The notes under the pieces: generated by a model | Told to the model about the DNA's origin: nothing | Databases searched by the model: none | The model's input: only the letters and a program-made list of their open reading frames with translations | From: Gammaproteobacteria bacterium | GTDB lineage: Bacteria; Pseudomonadota; Gammaproteobacteria; HK1 | Direction: 5' to 3' | Length of the DNA stretch: 64,000 nt | NCBI GenBank assembly: GCA_021773795.1 | Contig: JAJFJT010000003.1 | Coordinates: 1-64,000, forward strand | Made by a program: the position numbers and the translations under genes | Shown here: piece after piece, positions 9,547-19,002 of the stretch | Numbering within the stretch: the stretch's first letter is position 1 | Layout: the number at the start of each line of letters is the position of its first letter

Positions 9547-9561
9547 GCATCTCAGTGGCCA
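9547..9561 (-). promoter_or_regulatory. Weak sigma-54-like -24/-12 candidate upstream of hydrogenase operon
   Basis: Read on the minus strand, TGGCCACTGAGATGC has GG and GC separated by 10 nt, as in sigma-54 promoters. It keeps TGGC and TGC but not the rest of the consensus. It lies about 57 nt before the GTG of the beta-subunit gene. Nothing else in 9491-9754 looks like a clear promoter. This is a by-eye candidate only. Confidence 0.2.
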
Positions 9562-9754
9562 ATGTATTGGGGGGCAGGGGAGATCGTCTGGCGCCCTTGC
9601 CGTATCATTTGTCACCTTGTTCCGGGCGACCAATTTATCTTTATGCTCCGACCTTTTACCTGGGAAAAAACGGATTAAGAGAGAAATGAAAGAACCCGGA
9701 ATGGCAGTGTTCTTGTGAGTCTGTCGCAGACCCGGGTAGCCAGTCTCCAGCACC

Positions 9755-10081
9755 ATGGATGAACTTTTGCTTTTTCTGCCTTTGCTGGCACTGGTCGCTT
9801 ACTGGTTTGACAGCATGTCAGTCAGGGAAAGGGCGATCACGAGGGTTCGTGCTGTCTGCCAGCGCGACGGCTTACTGCTATTAGACCAGACCGTAGCTCT
9901 GAGGCGGTTACGCCTGTGCCGGGACGGAGCCGGGCGAGTTCGTTTCCAGCGTAGTTATAAATTCGAGTTCCTGGCCGATGATGGCGATATCCGCCGCCGG
10001 GGCGACATCCAGCTTCTGGGGCGCAAGATCGAGAAGATTATCCTGGAATTACCTGGCCACACGCTACACGATTCGCCATGA
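9755..10081 (+). CDS. DUF3301 family protein
   Basis: This 108-aa protein has one N-terminal membrane segment (LLLFLPLLALVAYWF), then SMSVRERAITRV and the family signature CQRDGLLLLDQTVALRRL. The remainder (RFQRSYKFEFLADDGDIRRRGDIQLLGRKI) fits DUF3301, a small gammaproteobacterial family of unknown function. It is divergent from the hydrogenase operon, with 264 bp between them. No neighbour suggests a role. Confidence 0.85.
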   Translation: MDELLLFLPLLALVAYWFDSMSVRERAITRVRAVCQRDGLLLLDQTVALRRLRLCRDGAGRVRFQRSYKFEFLADDGDIRRRGDIQLLGRKIEKIILELPGHTLHDSP

Positions 10082-10128
10082 GCAGGCCTGACGCTTCCTG
10101 CATCATCCGGCGCCTAATTATCCCCATA

Positions 10129-10422
10129 CGTAGCATCTTTAAACTCATTGAAACACAGGAAATAGCCTATTGTCGGGTTACGCTGTCGCTAACCCGACCT
10201 ACTGTAAAACCTATGTTCCGAAGCCACGGGATCGCGCTGCGTAGGGCGGACCATGTCCGCCGCCATCGTTGCCCGGCGGACATGGTCCGCCCTACGAGCC
10301 TTGTTACCACACCAACCCCTCCGTGGATCGGATTAGCACAGCGTTTTGTGCAGGGATGCACTTAATCCGCAACGGCATGGATGCCGAAGAGCAGTAACCT
10401 GACAACAACGCTAACGTATGAG
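10129..10422. repeat. Palindromic intergenic repeat, copy 2, with long perfect hairpin
   Basis: This fills most of the 468 bp between the DUF3301 gene and hpnN. Its outer parts match copy 1 at 4583-4748 in the same orientation (TTGAAACACAGGAAATA at left, ACAACAACGCTAACGTATGA at right). Inside is an added inverted repeat with 22-bp perfect arms at 10241-10262 and 10274-10295 around an 11-nt loop, built on GTAGGGCGGACCATGTCCGC. A second, imperfect repeat unit lies at 10330-10390. No coding sequence is evident. Confidence 0.7.
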
Positions 10423-10488
10423 TTATAGCTGGTGTCTTGATGCCAAGAACGGATTGTAAAGACAGATGACCAAGGCCGAGCGTGGGAG

Positions 10489-10545
10489 GGTCACTCTCGC
10501 ACGTCCCTGTGCTTCGCGACATAAGGCCATTCATGGCCAAAATTT
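10489..10545 (+). repeat. Remnant resembling the interior of the 6.8-kb MITE-like element
   Basis: CTCTCGCACGTCC, GCTTCGCGACATAAG and CATGGCCAAA occur here in the same order as in the interior of the element at 6799-7036. No terminal repeats are seen. The segment covers the 5' end of the longest hpnN reading frame, so those predicted residues are probably not real protein. Confidence 0.5.
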
Positions 10546-10549
10546 TCTT

Positions 10550-13129
10550 GTGGGTTTGTTACACGCCTGGGTCGCCTGGATTCAGCGCCATGCGGTGGCC
10601 GTGCTGCTGCTTGCTCTGGTGGTTACCGGCACTATGCTGCCCTACATTGCGGCCAATCTGGGTATTGATACCAATACCGCGAACATGATGTCTGTGCGCC
10701 TCGATTGGCGGCAAGACTATGATCGCTACAAGGCCGCTTTCCCCCACTACACCGATGCCCTGATCATTGTTATCGATGGCGATACGCCGGAACTGGCGCG
10801 GCGTGCGGGGCGGCAGCTGGCGGCGGCCATGCGCCGTGAGATTGAGGATCTGGAATGGGTTTATGACCCTGCAGGGAGTGGTTTTTTTGAGCGCCACGGT
10901 TTGCTCTACCTGGACTACACAGAACTGGAAGAGCTGGGAGATCAGCTGGCCAGCTTCCAGCCATTTCTTGGGAATATATCGCAACATACTGGATTAAAAG
11001 GGTTTTTGTCTCTTCTTAATAAAGCACTTGAGGCAAAGATTCGCGGTGAGGATATTGCCATTGATACGGTATTGGCTGAGGTGGCGCGGGTGTTGGAGGT
11101 GCAGCTTGCCGGGCACCATGCATTGCTTTCCTGGCAGGGACTTATGGATGGCGGTGATGTGAAGCCTGCTGAACGGCGCCATATCCTGATCCTCAAGCCA
11201 CGTCTCGATTACTCAGAGCTGCTGCCCGCCGGGCCGGTGCTGGCGGAGATTCAGGCGCTGGCCGCAGATTTGGATTTGGACCCCGGGCACGGGCTGCGGG
11301 TGCGCATTACCGGGGATACTGCGCTGGCACACGAGGAGATGCTGAGCGTCAGTCGAGGGGCCAGCCTGGCGGGTCTGCTCGCCCTGGTGATGGTCAGTGC
11401 GGTGTTATTTATCGGTTTGCGTTCACCAAAATTGGTGATGGTTAGCCTGCTGACTCTGGTGATGGGGCTTATCTGGACGGCGGCTTTTGCCGCCTTTGCG
11501 GTGGGCAATCTCAACCTTATCTCTGTGGCCTTTGCGGTGCTCTATATCGGGCTCGGGATCGATTATGCGATTCATTTTTGCCTGCGTTACCGGGAATTGA
11601 TTCATGGCGGACGGGGGCATAGGGAGGCGCTGCAGGCCACCATTGGGGATGTGGGGGTGTCGCTGGTGGTGTGCGCGTTGACCACGGGCATCGGCTTCTA
11701 TGCCTTCGTCCCCACGGATTTTTCCGGCATCGCCGACCTGGGGCTGATTTCTGGTACTGGCATGTTTATCAGCCTGTTTGCTACGCTCAGCCTGCTGCCG
11801 GCGCTGCTCAGCCTGTCTCCACTGCGCGCGCCAGCGACGCTATCGGCATCGATCTCTGAGGATGCCGATGCTTATGCTACTAACCCCCATCGCAAACGAA
11901 TTATTTATGGCGCCGTGGTACTCGGGCTTATGGCTTTGGCTCTAATGCCGGCTATGGTCTTCGACCACAATCCCCTTAATCTGCGCGATCCGGCGGCGGA
12001 ATCGGTGCGTAGTTACCGTGATCTGCTGGCCGATAGCGGGCGCTCCCCCTGGTCCATGGTGGTGTTGGCCAAAGCGGAGGAGGTGGATGCCTTGCAGGGG
12101 CGCCTGCAAGCACTGCCGGAAGTGGAAAGCACCCACAGCCTGAGCGATTTTATTCCCACCGGGCAGGATGAAAAGCAGGAGTTGCTGGCCGAGCTGGAGT
12201 TGCTGTTGGGGGACACTGGCGGGGTTGGCGACGAGCAGGGTGCGGTGACCGATATTCCGGGTATCCGCATGGAAATCAGACGGCTGCTTGCTCAAACAAG
12301 CGAGCTGACCGGGAATGAACGCCTGCGTGAAGGATTGCACTCCTTGCTCGCCCGCCTGGACGGTGCTGACCATGAGATCTTGATAGCAAACCTGCAACGC
12401 GGTTTGTTGCTGGGCCTGGAAGAACAGCTGCGCAGCTTGCGTCTTGGGTTGGTAGCAGAGGTCGTAACGCGAGCCGATCTGCCGGCGGAACTGGTAGCAC
12501 GCTGGCAAAGTGCCGAGGGATGGCATCGCATCGAGGTATTTCCCACAAAGGATCTCGACGATAACGAAGCTCTGAAGGGCTTTGTGCAGGCGGTACGGCG
12601 AGTCGCCCCCCAGGCTACCGACCGCCCCGTGGTGTATCTGGAGTCATCAATGGTGGCGGTGGATGCCTTTCGGCAAGCGCTGCTGACCGCCGGGATACTC
12701 ATTGCAGTATTGCTCGCTTTATTGCTGCGCCACTGGGGCGATATTCTGCGGGTGCTGGGGCCGTTGGTGCTGGCCGGAGTGGTGACTGTTGCGCTGATGG
12801 TGTTGCTGGGAATTCCCTTTAATTTTGCCAATATCATCGCCTTGCCCCTGTTGCTGGGGGTTGGCGTGGACAATGGCATCCACATGGTGCATCGCGGCTA
12901 TAGCCGTCATTCGGGAGGTGGCAATCTGCTTCACACCAGCACCGCCCGAGCTGTCGTGGTCAGCACCCTGACCACCCTCTGCAGCTTTGGTAATCTGGCT
13001 TTTGCTACCCATCCGGGGATGGCCAGCATGGGACAGGTATTGACCATCGGCATGCTCACGGTGCTGGCCTGTACCTTGTTGCTGGTGCCGGCGCTGCTTA
13101 GTTCTAATCAATTGGGGGAGGCCGCGTGA
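10550..13129 (+). CDS. hpnN: Hopanoid transporter HpnN-type RND protein
   Basis: This protein of about 859 aa is an MMPL/RND permease with two repeats. Each repeat has one membrane helix, a large periplasmic loop and five further helices. Seen here are GLLALVMVSAVLFIGL and the RND motif LYIGLGIDYAIHFCLRYREL in the first half, and LLLGVGVDNGIHMVHRGYSR in the second. HpnN moves hopanoids to the outer membrane. It overlaps hpnA by 4 nt, supporting the hopanoid assignment. The frame opens at ATG 10466, but that part matches a repeat remnant. GTG at 10550 (MGLLHAWVAWIQRHA) gives a family-like N-terminus without a clear Shine-Dalgarno. Confidence 0.88.
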   Translation: MGLLHAWVAWIQRHAVAVLLLALVVTGTMLPYIAANLGIDTNTANMMSVRLDWRQDYDRYKAAFPHYTDALIIVIDGDTPELARRAGRQLAAAMRREIEDLEWVYDPAGSGFFERHGLLYLDYTELEELGDQLASFQPFLGNISQHTGLKGFLSLLNKALEAKIRGEDIAIDTVLAEVARVLEVQLAGHHALLSWQGLMDGGDVKPAERRHILILKPRLDYSELLPAGPVLAEIQALAADLDLDPGHGLRVRITGDTALAHEEMLSVSRGASLAGLLALVMVSAVLFIGLRSPKLVMVSLLTLVMGLIWTAAFAAFAVGNLNLISVAFAVLYIGLGIDYAIHFCLRYRELIHGGRGHREALQATIGDVGVSLVVCALTTGIGFYAFVPTDFSGIADLGLISGTGMFISLFATLSLLPALLSLSPLRAPATLSASISEDADAYATNPHRKRIIYGAVVLGLMALALMPAMVFDHNPLNLRDPAAESVRSYRDLLADSGRSPWSMVVLAKAEEVDALQGRLQALPEVESTHSLSDFIPTGQDEKQELLAELELLLGDTGGVGDEQGAVTDIPGIRMEIRRLLAQTSELTGNERLREGLHSLLARLDGADHEILIANLQRGLLLGLEEQLRSLRLGLVAEVVTRADLPAELVARWQSAEGWHRIEVFPTKDLDDNEALKGFVQAVRRVAPQATDRPVVYLESSMVAVDAFRQALLTAGILIAVLLALLLRHWGDILRVLGPLVLAGVVTVALMVLLGIPFNFANIIALPLLLGVGVDNGIHMVHRGYSRHSGGGNLLHTSTARAVVVSTLTTLCSFGNLAFATHPGMASMGQVLTIGMLTVLACTLLLVPALLSSNQLGEAA

Positions 13130-14121
13130 AGTTACTGGTAACCGGCGCGACCGGATTTTTGGGTTCTGCGGTGGCGCGGCAAGTGCTAGCTGCCGGTCAT
13201 TCCTTGCGACTGCTCATCCGCCACACCAGCGATCGCCGTAATCTGGCGGGCCTGGAGGCTGAACTGGTGGAGGGGGATTTGCGCGAGCCTTCATCGTTGG
13301 CCGCTGCGGTCAGGGGGTGCGACGGGCTGTTTCATGTGGCGGCGGATTATCGTCTGTGGGTGCGGCATCCCCGAACACTCTATGACACCAACGTCGATGG
13401 CACTCGTAACCTGATGCTGGCAGCGGCAGACGCGGGTATCGAGCGCATTGTCTACACCAGCAGTGTCGCCGCCCTGGGGCTGCATGCAGACGGCATCCCC
13501 GCCGACGAGGATACCGAGGTCTCCTTCGACAATATGATCGGCCACTACAAGTGCTCCAAATTCCTTGCCGAGGAGGCTGTACATCACTTGGTAGAGAAGC
13601 AGGGTTTGCCGATAACGATAGTCAACCCGGCAACCCCGGTAGGGCCGCGGGATATCAGGCCGACACCTACCGGGCGCCTGGTGCTGGATGCAGCCAATGG
13701 CAATATGCCGGCTTATGTGGACACCGGCTTGTGCATAGCCCATGTGGATGATGTGGCCCGCGGCCATCTGCTGGCCTTTGAGCGCGGTGAAGTGGGGCGG
13801 CGTTATATCCTCGGTGGTGAAAACCTGCTGTTGCGGGAGATCCTGGCTTGTATCGCAGAAATCACGGATACGCAGCCACCCCGTATCCGCTTGCCTCGTG
13901 CACCACTGTATCCGCTGGCGCTCCTTGCCCAGGTCTGGGCGAGGGTGAGTGGTGCCAGGGTAGAGCCTCGCCTCACCGTTGACGGCCTGCGGATGTCACG
14001 TAAACGGATGTATTTCTCTTCCCGGCGGGCCGAGCAGGAGTTGGGTTACAGCTTCCGGCCAGCAGAGGAGGCACTGCGAGATGCGGTGGAGTGGTTTCAG
14101 GAGAACGGCTACTGTTCGTAA
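13126..14121 (+). CDS. hpnA: Hopanoid-associated sugar epimerase HpnA
   Basis: This 331-aa extended short-chain dehydrogenase has an N-terminal NAD(P) motif TGATGFLGSAVARQ, DGLFHVAADYRLW near residue 65, and YTSSVAALG. The usual YxxxK catalytic pair appears as HYKCSKFLAEEAV. HpnA belongs to hopanoid operons and is thought to act on the sugar-derived side chain of hopanoids. The start is GTG at 13126 inside the hpnN stop (GTGA). It converges with the M48 peptidase gene 4 nt away. Confidence 0.93.
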   Translation: MKLLVTGATGFLGSAVARQVLAAGHSLRLLIRHTSDRRNLAGLEAELVEGDLREPSSLAAAVRGCDGLFHVAADYRLWVRHPRTLYDTNVDGTRNLMLAAADAGIERIVYTSSVAALGLHADGIPADEDTEVSFDNMIGHYKCSKFLAEEAVHHLVEKQGLPITIVNPATPVGPRDIRPTPTGRLVLDAANGNMPAYVDTGLCIAHVDDVARGHLLAFERGEVGRRYILGGENLLLREILACIAEITDTQPPRIRLPRAPLYPLALLAQVWARVSGARVEPRLTVDGLRMSRKRMYFSSRRAEQELGYSFRPAEEALRDAVEWFQENGYCS

Positions 14122-14125
14122 TGCC

Positions 14126-14980
14126 CTAATGTTCGGTCTTTTCAAGTAGCTGGCGTATGGCGCGAAAGCGCTCGCTGGCAAGAGGTTGATCTCGGAAGGC
14201 TTCAAAATTTCCTTCCATCAATTCATCGAGTCTTGCCAGGCGCTCGCTGACCGGCGGATGGGTATTGGACATGAGGGAGATGCTGTCGTCTTCGCTGTTG
14301 ACCTCGGCCAGTGCCAGTAAAGATACGGGCAATCCAAAGGGTTCATAACCCGCACGTGCGGCAATCACTACACCCATGCGGTCCGCCTCATATTCATCAT
14401 CACGATCAAGACCTTTCGAATAAAGGTCCATGCCCATGTCGATCATGGTATCCATCATCCCGCCATCATCGTCGTCCGATAGTGCCGACATGATGTTGAG
14501 GGTCAGTTCTCGCTGAGCCCGGGTTTTAATGGCCTCAAGGTGATGGCGCCGAAGTACATGGGTAATTTCATGGGCCAGCACGCCGGCCAGCTCCGCTTCG
14601 GAGTCCATGGTCAGCAGCAGTCCGCGGGTAATAAAAACATAGCCCCCGGGAGCGGCGAAGGCATTGATGCTGTCAACATCGAGCACGCCAAAATGCCATT
14701 CCAAATCCGCGCGTTCTGTTTGTGATGCGAGCCATCGACCCACCCGATTCACATACAGCTGAATCTTCCGATTCTCTACCAGAGCGGCGGCGCCCAGAAG
14801 TTTGGCGGATAGCCTTCCGCCTATTTTTAGCTCCTGTTCCTCATCCACTTCGCCTGTCGCGTCTTTAATATTACCCAGGGCGGCCCCGAGTTTATTCAGG
14901 TTTAGCTCGAAGGCCACGGACTGCCCGATTGGTAGTGTGGTGGCCAGCAGGAGGGCGGCTATGTGGAGGAGGCGTTTCAT
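14126..14980 (-). CDS. Periplasmic M48-family metallopeptidase
   Basis: This 284-aa zinc protease has a cleavable signal peptide (MKRLLHIAALLLATTLPIGQSVA). It carries the M48 active site HEITHVLRRHH near residue 139 and a downstream glutamate ligand in DDEYEADRMG. NTHPPVSERLARL near 240 is typical of periplasmic M48 quality-control proteases. It overlaps the SH3-domain gene upstream by 4 nt, so the two are co-expressed. The substrate is unknown. Confidence 0.9.
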   Translation of the reverse strand: MKRLLHIAALLLATTLPIGQSVAFELNLNKLGAALGNIKDATGEVDEEQELKIGGRLSAKLLGAAALVENRKIQLYVNRVGRWLASQTERADLEWHFGVLDVDSINAFAAPGGYVFITRGLLLTMDSEAELAGVLAHEITHVLRRHHLEAIKTRAQRELTLNIMSALSDDDDGGMMDTMIDMGMDLYSKGLDRDDEYEADRMGVVIAARAGYEPFGLPVSLLALAEVNSEDDSISLMSNTHPPVSERLARLDELMEGNFEAFRDQPLASERFRAIRQLLEKTEH

Positions 14981-15582
14981 TGGAACTCCTCCGTGTCTGA
15001 GTCGTCATTACTTTCGGATGCAGCCCCCTTCGATGGGAGAAGATAATCCATATCTGCGGCAGCCAGACTGGCTTCATCGGCAAAGTCAGCGGCCTCCTCT
15101 TCCTCTACGGTGAAGCGCATGAGGCGGCGTAATTCCGCCGGATTGGGGCCGGCAGTCTCCAGATCTTCTGCCCCGAGGCCGCGTATACCAATGGTACTGG
15201 TGCCATGGGAATCATTGGATGAGCGCGAGGAGCTGCCGAATAAGCTGGTGGCACCGCGCGCCAAATTGGCGAAAAATCCGCCGGAGGCAGGCGGCTTGGA
15301 ATCGGTGGTGGACACCGGGGCCGGGGTGGCTTCATAGCGCAGCTTGAATAGTTTGATCCAGCCGTCGGGTTGGTCGTCGCCTGCCAGTTTTATCTTGAGC
15401 CAGTAGCCTTGGCGGCGTACCACATCCACCTGCGTATCTTTTGCTATCTCGGTAATGACAGGGGCGCTACGGTAGGGTCGTTTACGCAGCTCAGTGTCAG
15501 CGCTAATAATGCCAGGACGGGCGAGGCACGGCGCCGCCAAGGTGGCAATAAGGATGAGACTGGCTAGCCTGATTGCGGCCAT
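14977..15582 (-). CDS. Exported SH3-domain protein
   Basis: This 201-aa protein has a signal peptide (MAAIRLASLILIATLAAPCLA), a bacterial SH3-like domain (TELRKRPYRSAPVITEIAKD, then VDVVRRQGYWLKIKL and DGWIKLFKL), a Ser/Gly-rich linker and an acidic C-terminus. ATG at 15582 is chosen over one at 15600 because GGAG lies just before it and the signal peptide starts there. It is coupled to the M48 protease gene by a 4-nt overlap and may target the protease to the cell wall (inference). Confidence 0.8.
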   Translation of the reverse strand: MAAIRLASLILIATLAAPCLARPGIISADTELRKRPYRSAPVITEIAKDTQVDVVRRQGYWLKIKLAGDDQPDGWIKLFKLRYEATPAPVSTTDSKPPASGGFFANLARGATSLFGSSSRSSNDSHGTSTIGIRGLGAEDLETAGPNPAELRRLMRFTVEEEEAADFADEASLAAADMDYLLPSKGAASESNDDSDTEEFQ

Positions 15583-15686
15583 GGGGGCTCCTGGATACAT
15601 GCTGCGGTAGAGAACTATAAGGCAAGATTATGCGCTTGCCACCTGCTCCGCAACGCCTGCTGAAACAGGGGTGCGGGCTGTGGGGC

Positions 15687-17576
15687 TCAGGAGGCAGTTT
15701 TGTCGAGCTTGTGGTGGCTTTGCCAGCGCTCTTCGATGGCTTGCAGGATGCCTGCACCGGTGAGTCCTGCCTCGGCCAATACCTGCTCCGCTGAGGCGTG
15801 TTCGATGTAGCGATCCGGCAGGCCCAGGTTTAGCAGCGGGACTGCAAGCCCATGGGCAGCAAGACATTCGTTGACGCCACTGCCGGCGCCCCCGGCTATG
15901 GCATTTTCCTCCACCGTCACCAGCAGTTCATGGCTACGCGCAGCCTCGAGGATGCAGGCCTCATCCAGCGGTTTGATAAAGCGCATATTGAGCACCGTCG
16001 CATTTAGTTTTTCGGCGGCTTCCAGGGCAGGGTAGAGCATGGAGCCAAAGGCCAGAATGGCAATTCTACTGCCTTCCTGGACCTGCTCGGCCTTGCCGAG
16101 GGGCAGGGCGGTCATCTCTTGCTCTGGCTCCTCCCCCGTGCCACGACCACGCGGGTAACGCACTGCGGCAGGTTGATCCAGACTGAATCCGGTATAGAGC
16201 ATCTGCCGGCACTCGTTTTCGTTGGCGGGTGCCATGATGACCATATTGGGCAGGCAGCGCATGAAACTCAGATCGAAGCTGCCGGCATGGGTTGGACCAT
16301 CTTCGCCAACTAGCCCTGCGCGATCGATGGCGAACAGTACCGGCAGATTCTGCAAGGCTACATCGTGGATGAGTTGGTCGTAGCCGCGCTGCAGAAAGCT
16401 TGAGTAAATGGCGACCACTGGTTTGACGCCCTCGCAGGCGAGCCCGGCGGCAAAGGTAATGGCGTGTTGCTCGGCGATGGCAACATCGTGGTAGCGCTCA
16501 GGAAATTCCTCCGAATAACGGACCAGTCCAGAGCCCTCCCGCATGGCCGGGGTAATCATCTCAAGGCGCGTATCTTGCTGTGCCATATCACAGGCCCAAT
16601 CACCGAAGATATCGGAATAGGTCGGCGTTTTTTTGGCGCCGGAAGGCTTGATGCCAATCTCCGGGTCAAAGGGGCTACCAATGCCGTGGTATTTGATTGG
16701 ATCCGCTTCGGCTGGCTCGTAGCCTTTGCCCTTGCGGGTGACCACATGTAGCAGGCGGGGTCCCTGCAATTCGTGCAGATTGTGCAAGGTGGTGACCAGG
16801 GTGGACATATCGTGACCATCGACGGGGCCCAGATAGTTGAAGCCAAATTCTTCGAACAGAGAGCCGGGAACGATCAGATGACGGGCCTCGGTTTCCACCC
16901 GCCGGGCCAGCTCCCATACGGGTGGTATCCGGGTCAATATCTTTTTGCTCTCCTCACGAATGGTGGAGTAGACCCTGCCGGAGAGCACCTTGGCGAGATA
17001 ATTGGAGACCGCGCCGACATTGGGCGAGATGGACATGTCGTTGTCGTTCAGGATTACCAGCAGGTCGGCCTTCAGATCGCCGGCGTGGTTCAAGGCCTCG
17101 AAGGCCATACCGGAGGTCAGTGCGCCATCACCAATGATCGCTACTACCTTGTTGGGGCTGCCCGCATGGGCAAGGCCAGCCGCCATTCCCAGGGCCGCGC
17201 TGATGGAGGTGCCGGAATGGCCAACACCGAATGGATCGTAGGGGCTTTCACTGCGTTTTGGAAAAGGAGCAAGGCCATCCTTGCGGCGGATGGTGGACAT
17301 CCGTTCACGCCGTCCGGTGAGGATTTTGTGGGGATAGCTCTGGTGGCCTACATCCCAGATTAGCCGATCATCCGGTGTATTAAATACATAGTGGAGGGCT
17401 ATCGTGAGTTCTACGGTACCCAGGCCCGCGGCAAAATGTCCCCCCGACCGGGATACCGACTGGATCAGAAAGTTACGTAGTTCTTCGGCTAACTGAGGCA
17501 GCTGATTTTTGGGGAGTTTACGCAGCTCCGTCGGCGTGGATATCCGATCGAGAAGTGGGTAGTGTTTTGCACTCAT
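15687..17576 (-). CDS. dxs: 1-deoxy-D-xylulose-5-phosphate synthase
   Basis: This 629-aa TPP enzyme condenses pyruvate and glyceraldehyde-3-phosphate in the first step of the MEP isoprenoid pathway. Visible motifs are [17 protein letters not shown], the TPP motif [18 protein letters not shown]...LNDND, the catalytic glutamate in [17 protein letters not shown], and [12 protein letters not shown]. Length and ends are standard. It lies among hopanoid genes and presumably feeds hopanoid precursors. It is divergent from hpnH. Confidence 0.98.
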   Translation of the reverse strand: MSAKHYPLLDRISTPTELRKLPKNQLPQLAEELRNFLIQSVSRSGGHFAAGLGTVELTIALHYVFNTPDDRLIWDVGHQSYPHKILTGRRERMSTIRRKDGLAPFPKRSESPYDPFGVGHSGTSISAALGMAAGLAHAGSPNKVVAIIGDGALTSGMAFEALNHAGDLKADLLVILNDNDMSISPNVGAVSNYLAKVLSGRVYSTIREESKKILTRIPPVWELARRVETEARHLIVPGSLFEEFGFNYLGPVDGHDMSTLVTTLHNLHELQGPRLLHVVTRKGKGYEPAEADPIKYHGIGSPFDPEIGIKPSGAKKTPTYSDIFGDWACDMAQQDTRLEMITPAMREGSGLVRYSEEFPERYHDVAIAEQHAITFAAGLACEGVKPVVAIYSSFLQRGYDQLIHDVALQNLPVLFAIDRAGLVGEDGPTHAGSFDLSFMRCLPNMVIMAPANENECRQMLYTGFSLDQPAAVRYPRGRGTGEEPEQEMTALPLGKAEQVQEGSRIAILAFGSMLYPALEAAEKLNATVLNMRFIKPLDEACILEAARSHELLVTVEENAIAGGAGSGVNECLAAHGLAVPLLNLGLPDRYIEHASAEQVLAEAGLTGAGILQAIEERWQSHHKLDKTAS

Positions 17577-17721
17577 GAGGTGGGCCGTTGGACAGTAAAA
17601 CAGAAGTCTAAGGACTTCCCAGCCGGGAAGCTAGCCCGGAACCATTTGTGCTCGAGTTGTATCAGAGAGAGGCAGTGACGGTGGCAATACTTTCCTGGTG
17701 GTTAAAAAAAGGACTGGGTGT

Positions 17722-18846
17722 GTGGGCGTACCCCTGAGGCAGCAACTGAAGATCGGCTCTTACCTGCTTGGTAACAAGTTGAAGGGGATAAAGCGCTATC
17801 CGCTGGTGCTCATGCTCGAGCCTCTGTTTCGCTGCAACCTCGCCTGTGCAGGATGCGGAAAAATAGATTATCCCGATGCAACGCTCGACCGGCGCATGTC
17901 GGTGGCCGAGGCGCTGGCGACGGTGGATGAGTGTGGTGCACCGGTGGTTTCTATCGCAGGTGGTGAACCGCTGATTCACAAGGAGCTGCCAGCCATGGTG
18001 GCTGGTTTTATCCAGCGTCGGAAGTACGTCTATTTATGTACCAACGCCCTGCTGCTAAAAAAGCGCATGGGCGATTACACGCCCTCCCATTACCTCACCT
18101 TTTCCGTGCATCTGGATGGTGACCGGAGCCATCACGATGCCTCGGTGTGCCAGGCAGGGGTATTCGATCGTGCCCTGGATGCCATTCGTGAAGCACGGCG
18201 GCGTGGTTTTCGGGTGACGGTCAATTGCACTCTGTTCCAGGGGGAAAAAGCCCCCGAGGTGGCGGCCTTCTTCGATGAGGTCACGGGACTGGGCATTGAG
18301 GGGATTACGGTGGCGCCAGGTTTCCAGTACGAACGCGCACCGGAGCAGGAGGCCTTCCTGAAGCGCACCACCAGCAAGCAGTTGTTTCGCGACATCTTTC
18401 GTTTGGGGAAAGGCCGCAAGTGGCAGTTCAACCATTCCAGCCTGTATCTGGATTTTCTCGCTGGCAACCAGGCTTATCAATGCACTCCCTGGGGTAATCC
18501 CACGCGCAATATCTTTGGCTGGCAGCGTCCTTGCTACCTGCTTTCAGAGGGCTATGCCAGCAGTTATAAGGAACTCATGGAGGAGACCGACTGGGATGCC
18601 TATGGGCTGGGTCGCAATGACAGATGTGCCGACTGCATGATGCACTGCGGTTTCGAGGCTAGCGCCGTCGATGACGCCCTGCGACACCCGCTGAAGGCCT
18701 TGGGCACAGCGTTGAGCGGGCCTGAAACCGAGGGTGCGATGTCTCCCGAGTTGCCGGGGCACTATGGCGGTGCCGTGGAGGAGATGCCATCAGCTTCCCT
18801 GAATAATCCGGGAAATAAAGGGGGCGTGGGCACTGCCAAGCCCTAA
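17722..18846 (+). CDS. hpnH: Hopanoid biosynthesis radical SAM protein HpnH
   Basis: HpnH adds adenosine to diploptene, the first step of extended hopanoid side-chain synthesis. The protein starts GVPLRQQLKIG and contains LVLMLEPLFRCNLACAGCGKIDYP, where the CNLACAGC cluster motif binds the radical SAM 4Fe-4S. SIAGGEPLIHKE and a C-terminal cysteine set (CADCMMHCGFEAS) follow. GTG at 17722 is chosen over GTG at 17698 because AGGA precedes it by 9 nt and it matches family N-termini. Length is 374 aa. Confidence 0.95.
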   Translation: MGVPLRQQLKIGSYLLGNKLKGIKRYPLVLMLEPLFRCNLACAGCGKIDYPDATLDRRMSVAEALATVDECGAPVVSIAGGEPLIHKELPAMVAGFIQRRKYVYLCTNALLLKKRMGDYTPSHYLTFSVHLDGDRSHHDASVCQAGVFDRALDAIREARRRGFRVTVNCTLFQGEKAPEVAAFFDEVTGLGIEGITVAPGFQYERAPEQEAFLKRTTSKQLFRDIFRLGKGRKWQFNHSSLYLDFLAGNQAYQCTPWGNPTRNIFGWQRPCYLLSEGYASSYKELMEETDWDAYGLGRNDRCADCMMHCGFEASAVDDALRHPLKALGTALSGPETEGAMSPELPGHYGGAVEEMPSASLNNPGNKGGVGTAKP

Positions 18847-19002
18847 AATGAGCGCTGGAGGGGTTCTGGCGGGGAACGACCGGGCACGTAAAAGGTCGGA
18901 GTCGTCAGGCAACCGGTTGTGATCACTGCGGCGACGAGGGCTTTGCCGTCGGATTGTGAGCTTATGTTATAGTCGCGCCCCATCGCTACGGGGCCGAATA
19001 CG

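Noticed and set aside
8471-9718. 415-codon plus-strand open frame
   Set aside because: It is antisense to the hydrogenase beta subunit and shows no recognisable domain.
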